From Rhodoferax koreense (GTDB lineage Bacteria > Pseudomonadota > Gammaproteobacteria > Burkholderiales > Burkholderiaceae_C): a stretch of 64,000 nt of DNA. The notes below the pieces were generated by a model. It was given only the letters and a program-made list of their open reading frames with translations, was not told the origin of the DNA and did no database searches. Both the position numbers and the translations under genes were made by a program. Location of the stretch: NCBI RefSeq assembly GCF_001955695.1, contig NZ_CP019236.1, positions 5,270,001 through 5,334,000 of the forward strand, read 5' to 3'. Shown here one piece after another: positions 1-8,994 of this stretch (within the stretch, counting starts at the first letter, position 1; each line of letters starts with the position of its first letter).

Positions 1-317
1 GCCACCGTGTCCACAGAGGCATCGTAGGCCTGGTACCAGGCGCGCGCCGTGGGCACGCCGACCTTGGCCGCCACCTCCGCATAGTCCACGGCCAGGCCGT
101 TGTTGACATGGCCGCCATTGCGGCCGGAGGCTTCCGCGGCCACGCGGTCACCGGCTTCGAATACGGCTACCGAGGCGCCGCGCTTGGCCAACGCCAGCGC
201 CGCCGACAGCCCGGTGAAGCCGCCGCCGACGATGGCCACGTCCACCCGTGCCGGCAGATCGCGCCGGGCCGGCGTGAAGGCCGGTGCCGAATGGGTCCAG
301 TAGGAGTCGAGCTTCAT
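1..317 (-). CDS. FAD-dependent oxidoreductase, gamma-glutamylputrescine oxidase (PuuB/OrdL)-like, N-terminal part
   Basis: The gene runs off the left edge, so only the first 105 codons are visible. The start is the ATG at 317. Residues 25-35 carry a Rossmann dinucleotide motif (VAIVGGGFTG) and a little later SGRNGGHVNNG, a signature of the DAO-type PuuB/OrdL flavoproteins that oxidise gamma-glutamylputrescine or related secondary amines. The HAD gene at 345-1010 lies just upstream in the same direction, 27 bp away, so the two are probably co-transcribed. The exact substrate cannot be told from this fragment. Confidence 0.8.
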   Translation of the reverse strand, partial: MKLDSYWTHSAPAFTPARRDLPARVDVAIVGGGFTGLSAALALAKRGASVAVFEAGDRVAAEASGRNGGHVNNGLAVDYAEVAAKVGVPTARAWYQAYDASVDTV

Positions 318-344
318 GGCGTGGATGGGATCGTCCGGTACAGA

Positions 345-1010
345 TCAGAGGCCGACCACGGCCGGCAAGCCGCCGATGTCCTGGATCTCGGTGTAGCGGT
401 AGGCGGGGTTGCCCGGGCCGTGGCCGCGGTTGACGAAGACCTTGTTGACGATGCCCATGTCGTCGGCCGACATCAGGTCATAGCGCAGGCTCGACGAGAC
501 GTGCAGCACATCTTCGGGGTTGCAGCCCAGCGAGTCGATCATGTATTCGAATGCCTTCAGGCGTGGCTTGTAGGCCTGGGCCTGCTGGGCGGTGTAGACG
601 CGGTGGAAGGGCGCGCCGAGCATGGCCACGTTCTTCTGGATCTGCGCATCGGCGGCGTTCGACAGGATCACCAGGGGAATCTCGTGGGCGATCTTGGACA
701 GGCCGGCGGCCACATCTTCGTGCGGGCCCCAGGTCGGCACCGCGTCGTAATACTGCTGGGCGTCACTGTCGAGGTACTGGATCTTCCACTTCTTGCACAG
801 CCGCCGCACGGCGTTCTTCAGCACCACTTCGTAAGGCTGCCAATCACCCAGCACCTCGTCGAAGCGGTAGGCGGTGTAGTCGGTGATGAAGGCATCCATG
901 CGGTCAGCCGGAATGCGATCGGCAAAGATCACCTTGGTCATCTCGCCCATGCGGAAACGGGTGAGCGTGCCGTAGCAGTCGAAGGTGATGTACTTGGGAC
1001 GAAAGGCCAT
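345..1010 (-). CDS. HAD-superfamily hydrolase, haloacid dehalogenase type II-like
   Basis: A 221-residue HAD protein beginning MAFRPKYITFDCYGTL. The nucleophile Asp sits in FDCYGTL near residue 10, the motif II Ser in VILSN, the motif III Lys in YKP and the motif IV region in HVSSSLRYD. L-2-haloacid dehalogenases usually have HVSSN here, and the Asn is replaced by Ser, so true dehalogenase activity is doubtful. The ATG at 1010 is chosen because it is preceded by AAGGA and starts exactly at the fold; a longer upstream extension is low-complexity. The protein has the same length as the paralogue at 15001-15666 and resembles it closely. The substrate is unknown. Confidence 0.85.
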   Translation of the reverse strand: MAFRPKYITFDCYGTLTRFRMGEMTKVIFADRIPADRMDAFITDYTAYRFDEVLGDWQPYEVVLKNAVRRLCKKWKIQYLDSDAQQYYDAVPTWGPHEDVAAGLSKIAHEIPLVILSNAADAQIQKNVAMLGAPFHRVYTAQQAQAYKPRLKAFEYMIDSLGCNPEDVLHVSSSLRYDLMSADDMGIVNKVFVNRGHGPGNPAYRYTEIQDIGGLPAVVGL

Positions 1011-1494
1011 GGTTTCTGATCCTTGATGTACCGGTTTCCGACCGGGAGCGGGTGGCGATATAACTGGTTTTCGCGACGTTCTGATGTGAGGTGATTGAAT
1101 CACGCGTCCTCAGAATGGTTGTATGGAAATGATCGGCGTTTTGGCCCCTGGCTGCTGTTTGAAATGGGGGGCGCGGCATGGCGTGCGGTTCGCACCATAT
1201 ACGTGCAACGTGCACCGCCGTGTTCGAGGTTCCGCCCTTTCGTGCGCCTTCCAAGTGCCGCCTGTCCGGCTGTCGTCACCGGCTTCAGTCGCCCCGGGGA
1301 AGCAGCCATGCCAGTGTTGTTGCCCTGCGTGGCAGCACCTGGACGCTGTCCTTCACACGCCCGGCAGATTGCACTGTGACAGGCCGCAAATCGCACATTT
1401 TTCGCCGTTGCCGGCACCTGCTTCGGCACCCGCGCGGACACGGGTTCCCTAGCATAGAAGCATCCAGCAACACACCTTGGACAAGGCCAACTTC
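1011..1494. other. Divergent intergenic region between HAD and cupin genes
   Basis: This 484-bp non-coding stretch separates two divergently transcribed genes and should carry both promoters. Short frames across it have no protein-family character. The only structure I see is a small perfect inverted repeat at 1203-1215. I find no convincing sigma-70 promoter pair, terminator or RNA gene. Confidence 0.5.
1203..1215. promoter_or_regulatory. Small inverted repeat GTGCA-ACG-TGCAC, possible operator
   Basis: A perfect 5-bp inverted repeat with a 3-bp centre lies in the divergent region between the HAD and cupin genes. Dyads of this size occur in operators of many regulators, but no regulator gene is adjacent. 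The assignment is a guess from position and symmetry only. Confidence 0.25.
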
Positions 1495-1848
1495 ATGTCA
1501 AAACTTCTCGTCTCCTTCAACCTCGACCAGCTCGGCGAACCACGCGAATACCGGCCACCGGCGGAGCGCGTCATCGAGGGCGACATCGTCTGCCGCAATT
1601 GGGACATCGACACTGCCAAGGATGGCCAGGTGCGTGCCGGCGTGTTCGAATCGACGGTCGGTTTGAATCACTCCATGAAGGGCGAGACCTGGGAGTTTTG
1701 CCTGATCCTTTCCGGCGTGGTGGAGATCACCGAAGCCGGTCAGGCGCCGGTGACCTACAAGGCCGGCGACTGTTTCATCATGAAGCCTGGCTACGTCGGC
1801 ACCTGGCGCACGATTGAAACCGTGCGCAAGGTATGGGTCATGGCCTGA
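1495..1848 (+). CDS. Cupin domain protein (DUF861/EutQ-like)
   Basis: A 117-residue single-domain cupin. The C-terminal half contains the double-stranded beta-helix hallmarks: a hydrophobic EFCLILSGVVEI strand, AGDCFIMKPGYVGTW and a terminal RKVWV strand, as in the small DUF861 cupins found beside amine and ureide catabolic genes. The ATG at 1495 is preferred over an in-frame TTG at 1477 because AAGG lies about 10 bases upstream and homologues of this class begin near here. It is followed after 58 bp by an aldehyde dehydrogenase on the same strand, probably one operon. A regulatory or isomerase role is possible; no substrate is evident. Confidence 0.75.
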   Translation: MSKLLVSFNLDQLGEPREYRPPAERVIEGDIVCRNWDIDTAKDGQVRAGVFESTVGLNHSMKGETWEFCLILSGVVEITEAGQAPVTYKAGDCFIMKPGYVGTWRTIETVRKVWVMA

Positions 1849-1906
1849 AACAAGGATGCAGCGCCCGGACAGCATGGACCACCCCACCAGCACATAAAAC
1901 CAGATC

Positions 1907-3346
1907 ATGGCAGATTCCAAACTCACCCTCGACGACGCGCGGCTCTACATCGATGGCCAGTGGCTCGACCGCTCCAGCGCTGCGCAGATCGCCGTCGTCA
2001 ACCCATCCACGGAACAGGTCGCGGGGCATGTCGCCGCCGGCTCATCGGCCGATGTCGATCTCGCCGTGGCCGCGGCCCGCCGCGCGTTCGAGACTTTCTC
2101 CAACAGCACGGTCGAGGAGCGACTGGCCCTGCTGGGCCGCATCCTGGCGCTGCTGGAGGAACGCGCGGAACTGTTCGCACAGGCCATCGTGACCGAAATG
2201 GGCGCGGCCGTCAGCTTCGCCCGGGCGTCCCACGTGCCTTATGCCATCGCCCATGTGCGCGTGCAGATGGAGGTGCTGCAGCGCTACACCTTTCTCAACA
2301 ACGAGGACGGCACTGCCTTGGCCAAGGAGCCGATCGGCGTCTGTGCACTCATCACGCCCTGGAATTGGCCGCTCTACCAGATCACCGCCAAGGTGGCACC
2401 CGCCATCGCCGCCGGCTGCACCGTGGTGCTCAAGCCCAGCGAACTTTCGCCCTACAGCGCGCAGCTGTTCGCGCAGGTGATGCACGACGCCGGCGTGCCG
2501 GCCGGCGTGTTCAACCTGGTCGGTGGCACCGGTGAAGTCGTCGGTGCGGCGCTGGCGTCGCACCCGGATGTCGACATGATTTCCATCACCGGGTCGACGC
2601 GCGCGGGTGTGCTGGTGGCCCAGGCGGCCGCCGTGACGGTCAAACGGGTGGTGCAGGAACTCGGCGGCAAGTCGCCCAATGTGTTTCTTGACGATGCCGA
2701 CTTCGAGAACGGCGTTGCCAAGGGTGTGCTGGCAGGCATGCGCAACGTGGGCCAGTCGTGCAGCGCCCCGACCCGGATGCTGGTGCCAGCGTCGCGCCTG
2801 GCCGAGGTGGAAGCCTTGGCACTGGCAGCCGCGGCCAGCATCGCAGTGGGCGACCCGAGCGACGAAAAGACCGCCATGGGCCCGATCGCCAACGCCGCGC
2901 AATTCGCCCGGGTGCAGGCCATGATTGCGGCCGGCATGGAAGAAGGCGCCAAGCTGCTGTGTGGCGGGCTGGGCCGACCGGCCGGACTGACGCACGGCTT
3001 CTTCGCTCAGCCAACGGTGTTCTCGAATGTGACGCCCGGAATGCGGATCGCACAGGAGGAAATTTTCGGCCCGGTACTGGTGATCATGCCGTACAGGGAC
3101 GAGGCAGAAGCGATCGCCATGGCCAACGACACGGTCTACGGCCTGGGTGCCCACCTGCAGTCGAGCGACCTCGATCGCGCACGGCGCGTGGCCGGCCGCA
3201 TCCGTGCCGGGCAGGTGAACATCAACTACCCCACATGGAACGGGCACGCGCCTTTCGGGGGTTACAAGCGCTCTGGCAACGGACGCGAATATGGCGTCCA
3301 CGGTCTGGAGGAATACCTGGAGACCAAGGCCATCATTGGTTACTGA
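1907..3346 (+). CDS. NAD(P)-dependent aldehyde dehydrogenase
   Basis: A 479-residue protein of full family length. It has the oxyanion/cofactor segment TPWNWPLYQ, the nucleotide-binding FTGSTR-equivalent ITGSTRAG, the general base Glu251 in QELGGKSP and the catalytic nucleophile Cys285 in GQSCSAP. The C-terminus carries the usual EEIFGPVL and FGGYKRSGNGREYG motifs. It lies between a cupin and a DAO-type amine oxidase on the same strand, which fits oxidation of an aldehyde released by deamination of an amine. The family is certain; the exact substrate is not. Confidence 0.92.
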   Translation: MADSKLTLDDARLYIDGQWLDRSSAAQIAVVNPSTEQVAGHVAAGSSADVDLAVAAARRAFETFSNSTVEERLALLGRILALLEERAELFAQAIVTEMGAAVSFARASHVPYAIAHVRVQMEVLQRYTFLNNEDGTALAKEPIGVCALITPWNWPLYQITAKVAPAIAAGCTVVLKPSELSPYSAQLFAQVMHDAGVPAGVFNLVGGTGEVVGAALASHPDVDMISITGSTRAGVLVAQAAAVTVKRVVQELGGKSPNVFLDDADFENGVAKGVLAGMRNVGQSCSAPTRMLVPASRLAEVEALALAAAASIAVGDPSDEKTAMGPIANAAQFARVQAMIAAGMEEGAKLLCGGLGRPAGLTHGFFAQPTVFSNVTPGMRIAQEEIFGPVLVIMPYRDEAEAIAMANDTVYGLGAHLQSSDLDRARRVAGRIRAGQVNINYPTWNGHAPFGGYKRSGNGREYGVHGLEEYLETKAIIGY

Positions 3347-3442
3347 TGGCGCCGCCGACGAACCGGGTGGCCAAGGTTCGGCGGCTGGTGATCGCGAATT
3401 CCTTCTTTTGATCTTCATTCACTCTGACCCGACCTCCAGACC

Positions 3443-4768
3443 ATGCCAGCACCTCTGACCGCCATAGACACCACGCCAGACCTGCCGACCCACGCCGACG
3501 TGGTCGTCATCGGTGGCGGCATCATCGGGTGCTTCACCGCCTATTACCTGAGCAGACGCGGACTCAAGGTTGCGCTGGTCGAGAAGGGCCGCATTGGCGC
3601 GGAACAGTCGAGCCGCAACTGGGGCTGGTGCCGCCAGCAGAATCGCGATGCCCGTGAATTGCCCATGGCCACCAAGAGCCTGGACCTGTGGGAGCTGTTC
3701 AGCGCCGAATCCGGCGAAGACACGGGCTTCAAGCGCTGTGGGCTGCTCTACCTCAGCAACAGCGAGGCGGAACTGGCCGGCTGGGCACGCTGGGGCGAAT
3801 TCGCCCGCACCGTCAACGTGAAAACACAGATGTTGACGGCCGAAGAGGCTGCCCAGCGCGGACGCATCACCGGCAGGCCGTGGAAAGGCGGCGTCTTCTC
3901 GCCCACCGACGGCACGGCCGACCCTTCACGTGCGGCCCCGGCTGTGGCTCGCGCCATCATGAAGCTCGGCGGCAGCGTGCACCAGGCATGCGCTGCGCGC
4001 GGCGTCGAGATGGAAGGCGGCAGCCTATCCGGCGTCGTCACGGAGAAAGGCACGGTGCGCACCAAGATCGCCGTGCTGGCGGGCGGCGCATGGGCTTCCT
4101 CTTTCTGCCGGCAGTACGGCATCCGGTTTCCGCAGGCGGCCATACGACAGACGGTGCTGGCGGTGTCGCCGGGGGCCAGTGAACTGCCGCCCGCGCTCCA
4201 TACCGCCGCCGTGTCCATGACCCGGCGCAGCAATGGCGGCTACACGGTGGCCATCAGCGGTCGCGGGCGGGTCGATCCCACGCCGCAGTTGCTGCGCTTC
4301 TCCGCCCAGTTTCTGCCCATGTTCCAGCGCCGCTGGCGCAACCTGGCTCCGGGCGGCCTGGAAGGCATACGGTCGGGCCACGAAGGAATGTCGCGCTGGC
4401 GGCTGGACCAGCCGACACCGATGGAGCGCATGCGCATCCTCGATCCAGCGGTTGACAAGACGGCCGTTCGCTTGACGTACCGCCGCGCATTGGACCTGGT
4501 CCCCGCACTGAAAGACCGCGAGGTCACGGCCGCATGGGCCGGCTATGTCGACAGCACGCCTGACGGGGTGCCGGGCATCGGCGAGATGGCCAGCGTGCCG
4601 GGCCTGGTCCTGGCCGCAGGCTTCAGCGGACACGGGTTCGGCATCGGTCCCGGCGCCGGTCATCTGATTGCCGACATCGTCAGCGGTGCGACACCGCTTG
4701 TCGATGCCAGACCCTACCACCCCGACCGCTTCCAGTCGTCGGCCTGGGGCAAGGTTGCAGAGTTCTAA
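3443..4768 (+). CDS. FAD-dependent oxidoreductase (DAO family)
   Basis: A 441-residue flavoprotein. The N-terminal GxGxxG motif is VVVIGGGIIG (about residues 20-29), followed by the acidic strand end LVEKG and an SSRNWGWCRQQ segment typical of a group of DAO-like amine or amino-acid oxidases. The C-terminus has the second FAD contact (AAGFSGHGFGIGPGAG). No membrane segment or signal is seen. It sits 96 bp downstream of the aldehyde dehydrogenase. A plausible pathway is oxidative deamination here followed by aldehyde oxidation, but this rests on context. Confidence 0.88.
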   Translation: MPAPLTAIDTTPDLPTHADVVVIGGGIIGCFTAYYLSRRGLKVALVEKGRIGAEQSSRNWGWCRQQNRDARELPMATKSLDLWELFSAESGEDTGFKRCGLLYLSNSEAELAGWARWGEFARTVNVKTQMLTAEEAAQRGRITGRPWKGGVFSPTDGTADPSRAAPAVARAIMKLGGSVHQACAARGVEMEGGSLSGVVTEKGTVRTKIAVLAGGAWASSFCRQYGIRFPQAAIRQTVLAVSPGASELPPALHTAAVSMTRRSNGGYTVAISGRGRVDPTPQLLRFSAQFLPMFQRRWRNLAPGGLEGIRSGHEGMSRWRLDQPTPMERMRILDPAVDKTAVRLTYRRALDLVPALKDREVTAAWAGYVDSTPDGVPGIGEMASVPGLVLAAGFSGHGFGIGPGAGHLIADIVSGATPLVDARPYHPDRFQSSAWGKVAEF

Positions 4769-4999
4769 GCGCATGCCGTCTCAGAGCAGGACCCGAGACG
4801 GGAAATCGCACTGGATGGCCAGCAACAGCGCGCAGCATTTGTGTCCGTCAGCCGGCACGTCGCCGCAGCGAATTTCAAAATTCGGTGGCCATACAGCGGA
4901 AGCTTGCGAGTTGCCGACTGACGACGATGCGCTATGGCGCTCCACCCGGTTGTGGGCCAAGATGCACGCCATATGCCTTTTGCAAGCGAGATTTCCCTG

Positions 5000-5908
5000 A
5001 TGTCCGAATCCCCCTCCTCCACGCCGCCGAACCCGTCCACGCCAGCCGACGGCGGCATCGTTTTCCGGCCCATGACCGCCCTCGATCTGCCTGGCTGCCA
5101 GGCGCTTTCGGAAGACCTGCGCTGGCCGCACCGTCCTGCCGATTGGGAGCAGGTCTTCGCCCATGCAGAGGGCGTGGTCGCCGAGCAGGACGGGCGCATC
5201 ATTGCCACCGCGCAGCGTTGGTGCTGGGGCGATCGCCACGCCACCATCGGGCTGGTGATCGTCTCGCCGGCGAGCCAGGGCCACGGCCTCGGCCGCCGCC
5301 TGATGAACACCATGCTCGAAGGGCTGGACGGGCGCAGCGTGCTGCTGCAGGCCACCGCCGAGGGCCGGGGCCTGTACGAGCGCCTGGGTTTCGTGCAGAC
5401 CGGCGAGCTGCGGCAACACCAGGGCATGGCCAAGCCGACGGCCTTGATCGGCCTGCCGCCGGGCTGGCGCCTGCGCCCGGCCGGGGCCAACGAGGCCGCC
5501 GCGCTGAAGCGGCTGGACACCGCCGCCCGGGGCATGCCGCGCGACGCGCTGATCGAGGACCTGCTGGCCATCGCCGACAGTTGCGTGGTGCTCGTCGACC
5601 ACGACTCCGCGCCGCGCGGCTTCGCCATGCTGCGCCGCTTCGGCCGCGGCCACATCATCGGGCCGGTGGTGGCGCCCGACGCCGAAAGCGCCAAGGTGCT
5701 GATCGCCCATCTCGCGGGCCAGAACGCCGGCCGCTTCACCCGCATTGACATCGACTTCGCCAGCGGCCTCAGCGACTGGCTGGAAGGCATCGGCCTGCCG
5801 TCGGTGGATGCGCCGACCACCATGCTGCGCGGCGCGCCGCTGGCCGATGGACCCGGCGCGCCGAACGGGCCACGGCTGTTCGCCATCACCACCCAGGCCC
5901 TGTGCTGA
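5000..5908 (+). CDS. GNAT-family N-acetyltransferase with C-terminal second GNAT-like domain
   Basis: A 302-residue protein. Residues about 15-145 form a GNAT fold with the acetyl-CoA-binding motif SQGHGLGRRL and the following RGLYERLGF. The second half (about 155-295) looks like the C-terminal acetyltransferase-like domain (Acetyltransf_18 type) seen in tandem GNAT proteins and ends with a short MLRG strand. The ATG at 5000 matches the start of the conserved region; an upstream in-frame ATG would add 22 unlikely residues. The stop lies 8 bp before the start of the next gene, so the two are probably co-expressed. The acceptor is unknown. Confidence 0.82.
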   Translation: MSESPSSTPPNPSTPADGGIVFRPMTALDLPGCQALSEDLRWPHRPADWEQVFAHAEGVVAEQDGRIIATAQRWCWGDRHATIGLVIVSPASQGHGLGRRLMNTMLEGLDGRSVLLQATAEGRGLYERLGFVQTGELRQHQGMAKPTALIGLPPGWRLRPAGANEAAALKRLDTAARGMPRDALIEDLLAIADSCVVLVDHDSAPRGFAMLRRFGRGHIIGPVVAPDAESAKVLIAHLAGQNAGRFTRIDIDFASGLSDWLEGIGLPSVDAPTTMLRGAPLADGPGAPNGPRLFAITTQALC

Positions 5909-5916
5909 GGCGCGCC

Positions 5917-6852
5917 ATGACCAAGACCGCCTTCCTCTACAAATCCGACCCGCTGCGTGGGCGCCAATGGGCCGAGGTCTTCAGGCGCGCCGCGCCCGAG
6001 GTCGACTTTCGCATCTGGCCCGACATCGGCGATCCGGCCGAGGTACGCTTCCTCGCGGCCTGGGTTCCGCCGGACGACCTGGCCACGCGTTTCCCCCATC
6101 TCGAAGTGCTGTTCTCCTCCGGTGCCGGGGTGGACCAGTTCGACTTCGACGCGCTGCCGCCCGGGCTGCCGGTGGTGCGCATGGTGGAGCCGGGCATCGT
6201 GCGCGGCATGGTCGAATACGTGACCCATGCCGTGCTCGACCTGCACCGCGACATGCCACAGTACCGCCGCCAGCAGCAACTCGGCGAATGGCGTGCGCTG
6301 CCGGTCCGCCCTGCCGGAGAACGGCGCATCGGCGTGCTCGGCCTGGGCTCGCTGGGCCAGGCCGTGCTGGCGCAGCTGGCCGGCTTCGGCTTCGACCTGG
6401 CGGGCTGGAGCCGGTCGCAGCACCGGATCGACGGCGTGCACTGCCATGGGGGCAGCGACGGACTGGCCGCCTTCCTCGCACGCACCGACATCCTGGTCTG
6501 CCTGCTGCCGCTGACCGACGAAACCCGCGGCGTGCTAAACCGCGAGCTCTTCGCCCACCTGCCCCACGGTGCCAGCCTGGTGCACGTGGGCCGCGGCCCG
6601 CATCTGGTCGAGGCCGATCTGCTCGATGCCCTGTCGACGGGCCAGCTCGCCGACGCCGCGCTCGACGTGACCGACCCCGAGCCACTGCCCGCGCAGCATG
6701 CCTTCTGGCGCCATCCGCGCATCCGCCTCACGCCGCACATCGCCAGCATGACGCAGCCGAAGAGCGCTGCCGAAGTGGTGATCGACAACCTGCGTCGCTT
6801 CCACGCCGGCGAGCCGATGACCGGGCTGGTGGACCGCCAACGCGGTTACTGA
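5917..6852 (+). CDS. ghrA: Glyoxylate/hydroxypyruvate reductase A-like D-2-hydroxyacid dehydrogenase
   Basis: A 311-residue protein with the length and layout of GhrA. The NAD(P) Rossmann motif is GVLGLGSLGQAV (about residues 138-149). The catalytic Arg is in VGRGPHLVE, the Glu in DPEPLP and the His in LTPHIAS. The ATG at 5917 is used, giving an 8-bp gap to the acetyltransferase stop. Members reduce glyoxylate or hydroxypyruvate to glycolate or glycerate. Its place ahead of an aminotransferase and amine dehydrogenase genes would suit disposal of a 2-keto acid product, which is inference. Confidence 0.82.
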   Translation: MTKTAFLYKSDPLRGRQWAEVFRRAAPEVDFRIWPDIGDPAEVRFLAAWVPPDDLATRFPHLEVLFSSGAGVDQFDFDALPPGLPVVRMVEPGIVRGMVEYVTHAVLDLHRDMPQYRRQQQLGEWRALPVRPAGERRIGVLGLGSLGQAVLAQLAGFGFDLAGWSRSQHRIDGVHCHGGSDGLAAFLARTDILVCLLPLTDETRGVLNRELFAHLPHGASLVHVGRGPHLVEADLLDALSTGQLADAALDVTDPEPLPAQHAFWRHPRIRLTPHIASMTQPKSAAEVVIDNLRRFHAGEPMTGLVDRQRGY

Positions 6853-6985
6853 CAGGCTGCTGGAATCGACGCACGGCCCGCGCCGCACGATCTGCTGCAA
6901 AGCCGCGCACAACCGCAGCCTGCACCATGCAAGCCCCTCAATGCAGCACCCGATGAGAGCCCGCACGGCCTAAGCTTTCGGCATC

Positions 6986-7003
6986 GAAACGGCCCATCGT
7001 TTC
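6986..7003. promoter_or_regulatory. Inverted repeat GAAACG-N6-CGTTTC upstream of the aminotransferase
   Basis: Perfect 6-bp arms with a 6-bp spacer lie 20 bp before the aminotransferase ATG, inside the only sizeable gap (170 bp) of this plus-strand gene series. An Lrp-type regulator is encoded just downstream at 8483-8977, so an autogenous operator is possible. This is symmetry evidence only. Confidence 0.35.
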
Positions 7004-7022
7004 AGCACCAACGGACACCGCC

Positions 7023-8429
7023 ATGAACCCAATCTCCGACCTGCCCAACATCGCCGCGCTCGGCGCGATCGACCGGGCTCACCTGATCCACCCTGTCTCG
7101 GCCTGGCGCACGCACGAGCAGCGCGGGCCGACCGTGCTGTCTTCGGGCCGCGGCGCCTGGCTGACCGATGGCGAAGGCCGCGAACTGCTGGACGGCTTTG
7201 CCGGCCTGTGGTGCGTAAACGTGGGCTACGGCCAGGAGAGCGTGGTGCAGGCCGCCGCCGAACAGATGCGCCAGTTACCCTATGCCACCGGTTACTTCCA
7301 CTACAGCAGCGAGCCGGCGATCCGCCTGGCCGAGAAGCTGGTGCAGATCACCCCGGCCTCGCTGACGCGCGTATACCTCACGCTGGGCGGCTCCGAGGCC
7401 GTGGACGCGGCCGTGCGCTTCATCGTCCAGTATTACAACGCCATCGGCAAGCCGGCCAAGAAGCACTTCATCGCGCTGGAGCGCGGCTACCACGGCTCGT
7501 CGTCCACCGGCGCGGGCCTGACCGCCCTGCCCGCCTTCCACCGCGGCTTCGACCTGCCGTTGCCCACGCAGCACTACATCCCTTCGCCCAACCCCTACCG
7601 CCATGCCGAAGGCGCCACGAATCCGCAGGCCGTCATCGATGCGTCGGTGGCCGCACTGCGCGCCAAGGTGGCCGAGCTCGGCGCGGACTCGGTGGCGGCC
7701 TTCTTCTGCGAGCCGATCCAGGGTTCGGGCGGCGTCATCGTGCCGCCCAAGGGCTGGCTCAAGGCCATGCGCGAGGCCGCGCGCGAACTCGACATCCTGT
7801 TCGTCGTCGACGAAGTCATCACCGGTTTCGGCCGCACCGGCCCGATGTTCGCCTGCGAGGCCGAAGGCGTGGAGCCCGACCTGATGACCATGGCCAAGGG
7901 CCTGACCTCGGGCTACGTGCCCATGGGCGCGACGATGCTGAGCGAGAAGGTCTACGCCGGCATCGCCGACGGCGCCCCGCCCGGCGTATCGGTCGGCCAC
8001 GGCGCCACCTACTCGGCGCACCCGGTCGGCGCGGCCGTGGCACTCGAAGTGCTGCGGCTCTACCAGGAAGGCGGCGTGCTGGCCCAGGGCCAACGCGGTG
8101 CGCTGCATTTCGCCGCCGGGCTGGACGCCCTGCGCAGCCATCCGCTGGTGGGCGACGCGCGCCACCGCGGCCTGCTCGGCGCGCTGGAGCTGGTCAGCGA
8201 CAAGGCGAGCAAGGCCGGTTTCGATCCGGCGCTGGGCCTGGCCGACCGCATCGCCGCCGCCGCCTACCGCAACGGCGTGGTGTTCCGCGCCTTCGCCGAC
8301 AACATCCTCGGCTTTGCACCGGCGCTGATTTTCAGTGAAGGCGAATTCGTGGAACTGTTCGCACGGGTGAAGAAGACCCTGGACGAGGTGCTGGCAGCGC
8401 CCGACGTGCGCGCCGCACTCGTCGGCTGA
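7023..8429 (+). CDS. Class III aminotransferase (omega-amino acid:pyruvate type)
   Basis: A 468-residue fold-type I PLP enzyme. The substrate/PLP region reads DGFAGLWCVNVGYG near residue 58, the PLP phosphate loop is TLGGSEAVDAA, the ring-stacking region is ERGYHGSS, the Asp is in VVDEVITGFGRTG and the Schiff-base Lys292 is in MAKGLTSGYVP. These features match omega-transaminases that move amino groups from polyamines, beta-alanine or similar amines to pyruvate. It is followed after 53 bp by an Lrp gene and then by the three amine-dehydrogenase subunits, so it probably belongs to the same amine-degradation unit. Confidence 0.88.
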   Translation: MNPISDLPNIAALGAIDRAHLIHPVSAWRTHEQRGPTVLSSGRGAWLTDGEGRELLDGFAGLWCVNVGYGQESVVQAAAEQMRQLPYATGYFHYSSEPAIRLAEKLVQITPASLTRVYLTLGGSEAVDAAVRFIVQYYNAIGKPAKKHFIALERGYHGSSSTGAGLTALPAFHRGFDLPLPTQHYIPSPNPYRHAEGATNPQAVIDASVAALRAKVAELGADSVAAFFCEPIQGSGGVIVPPKGWLKAMREAARELDILFVVDEVITGFGRTGPMFACEAEGVEPDLMTMAKGLTSGYVPMGATMLSEKVYAGIADGAPPGVSVGHGATYSAHPVGAAVALEVLRLYQEGGVLAQGQRGALHFAAGLDALRSHPLVGDARHRGLLGALELVSDKASKAGFDPALGLADRIAAAAYRNGVVFRAFADNILGFAPALIFSEGEFVELFARVKKTLDEVLAAPDVRAALVG

Positions 8430-8482
8430 GACCGTTCCACCGAGGTAGCAGAATCGGAGTTTTACAAGCCACAGAGCCCGCC

Positions 8483-8977
8483 ATGAACGAAGCCTTCAAG
8501 ATCGATCGACTCGACCTGCGCATCCTGGCCCAGTTGCAGAAAAACGGGCGCATGACCAATGTGGATCTGGCCGACGCGGTGGGCCTGTCGCCCAGCCCCT
8601 GCCTGATCCGTGTGAAGCGGCTGGAGCAGTCCGGCTACATCGCCGGCTACGGCGCGCAACTGCGGCTGGAAAAGCTCGGCGACACGCTGACCGTCTTCAC
8701 CGAGGTCACGCTCTCCGATCACCGCCGCGAAGACTTCGCCCGCTTCGAGGCGGCCATCCGCGAAGTCGACGAAGTGCTCGAATGCCACCTGGTCAGCGGC
8801 GGCTACGACTATCTGCTGCGCTTCCTGACCCGCGGCGTGAACCACTACCAGGAAGTGGTCGAGGAACTGCTCGAACGCAACATCGGCATCGTGAAGTACT
8901 TCAGCTACATCGTCATCAAGTCGCCGTTCATCAAGACGCACTGCCCCGTCGAGAAATTGTTTCCCCATCAGCGCTGA
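8483..8977 (+). CDS. Lrp/AsnC-family transcriptional regulator
   Basis: A 164-residue regulator. The N-terminal winged helix-turn-helix covers about residues 8-60 (RILAQLQKNGRMTNVDLADA, then a recognition helix with SPSPCLIRVKRL), followed by a RAM/ligand-binding alpha-beta domain ending HLVSGGYDYLL. It lies between the aminotransferase and the 2Fe-2S subunit gene on the same strand and probably controls this unit in response to an amino acid. It is clearly paralogous to the Lrp at 12019-12519, sharing the SPSPCLxRxKRL helix and VSGGYDYLL. Confidence 0.9.
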   Translation: MNEAFKIDRLDLRILAQLQKNGRMTNVDLADAVGLSPSPCLIRVKRLEQSGYIAGYGAQLRLEKLGDTLTVFTEVTLSDHRREDFARFEAAIREVDEVLECHLVSGGYDYLLRFLTRGVNHYQEVVEELLERNIGIVKYFSYIVIKSPFIKTHCPVEKLFPHQR

Positions 8978-8994
8978 ACCGCGCGCGCCTGCCC

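Noticed and set aside
2042..3418. A 458-codon minus-strand frame opposite the aldehyde dehydrogenase
   Set aside because: No recognisable motifs, and the plus-strand gene has the complete catalytic set.
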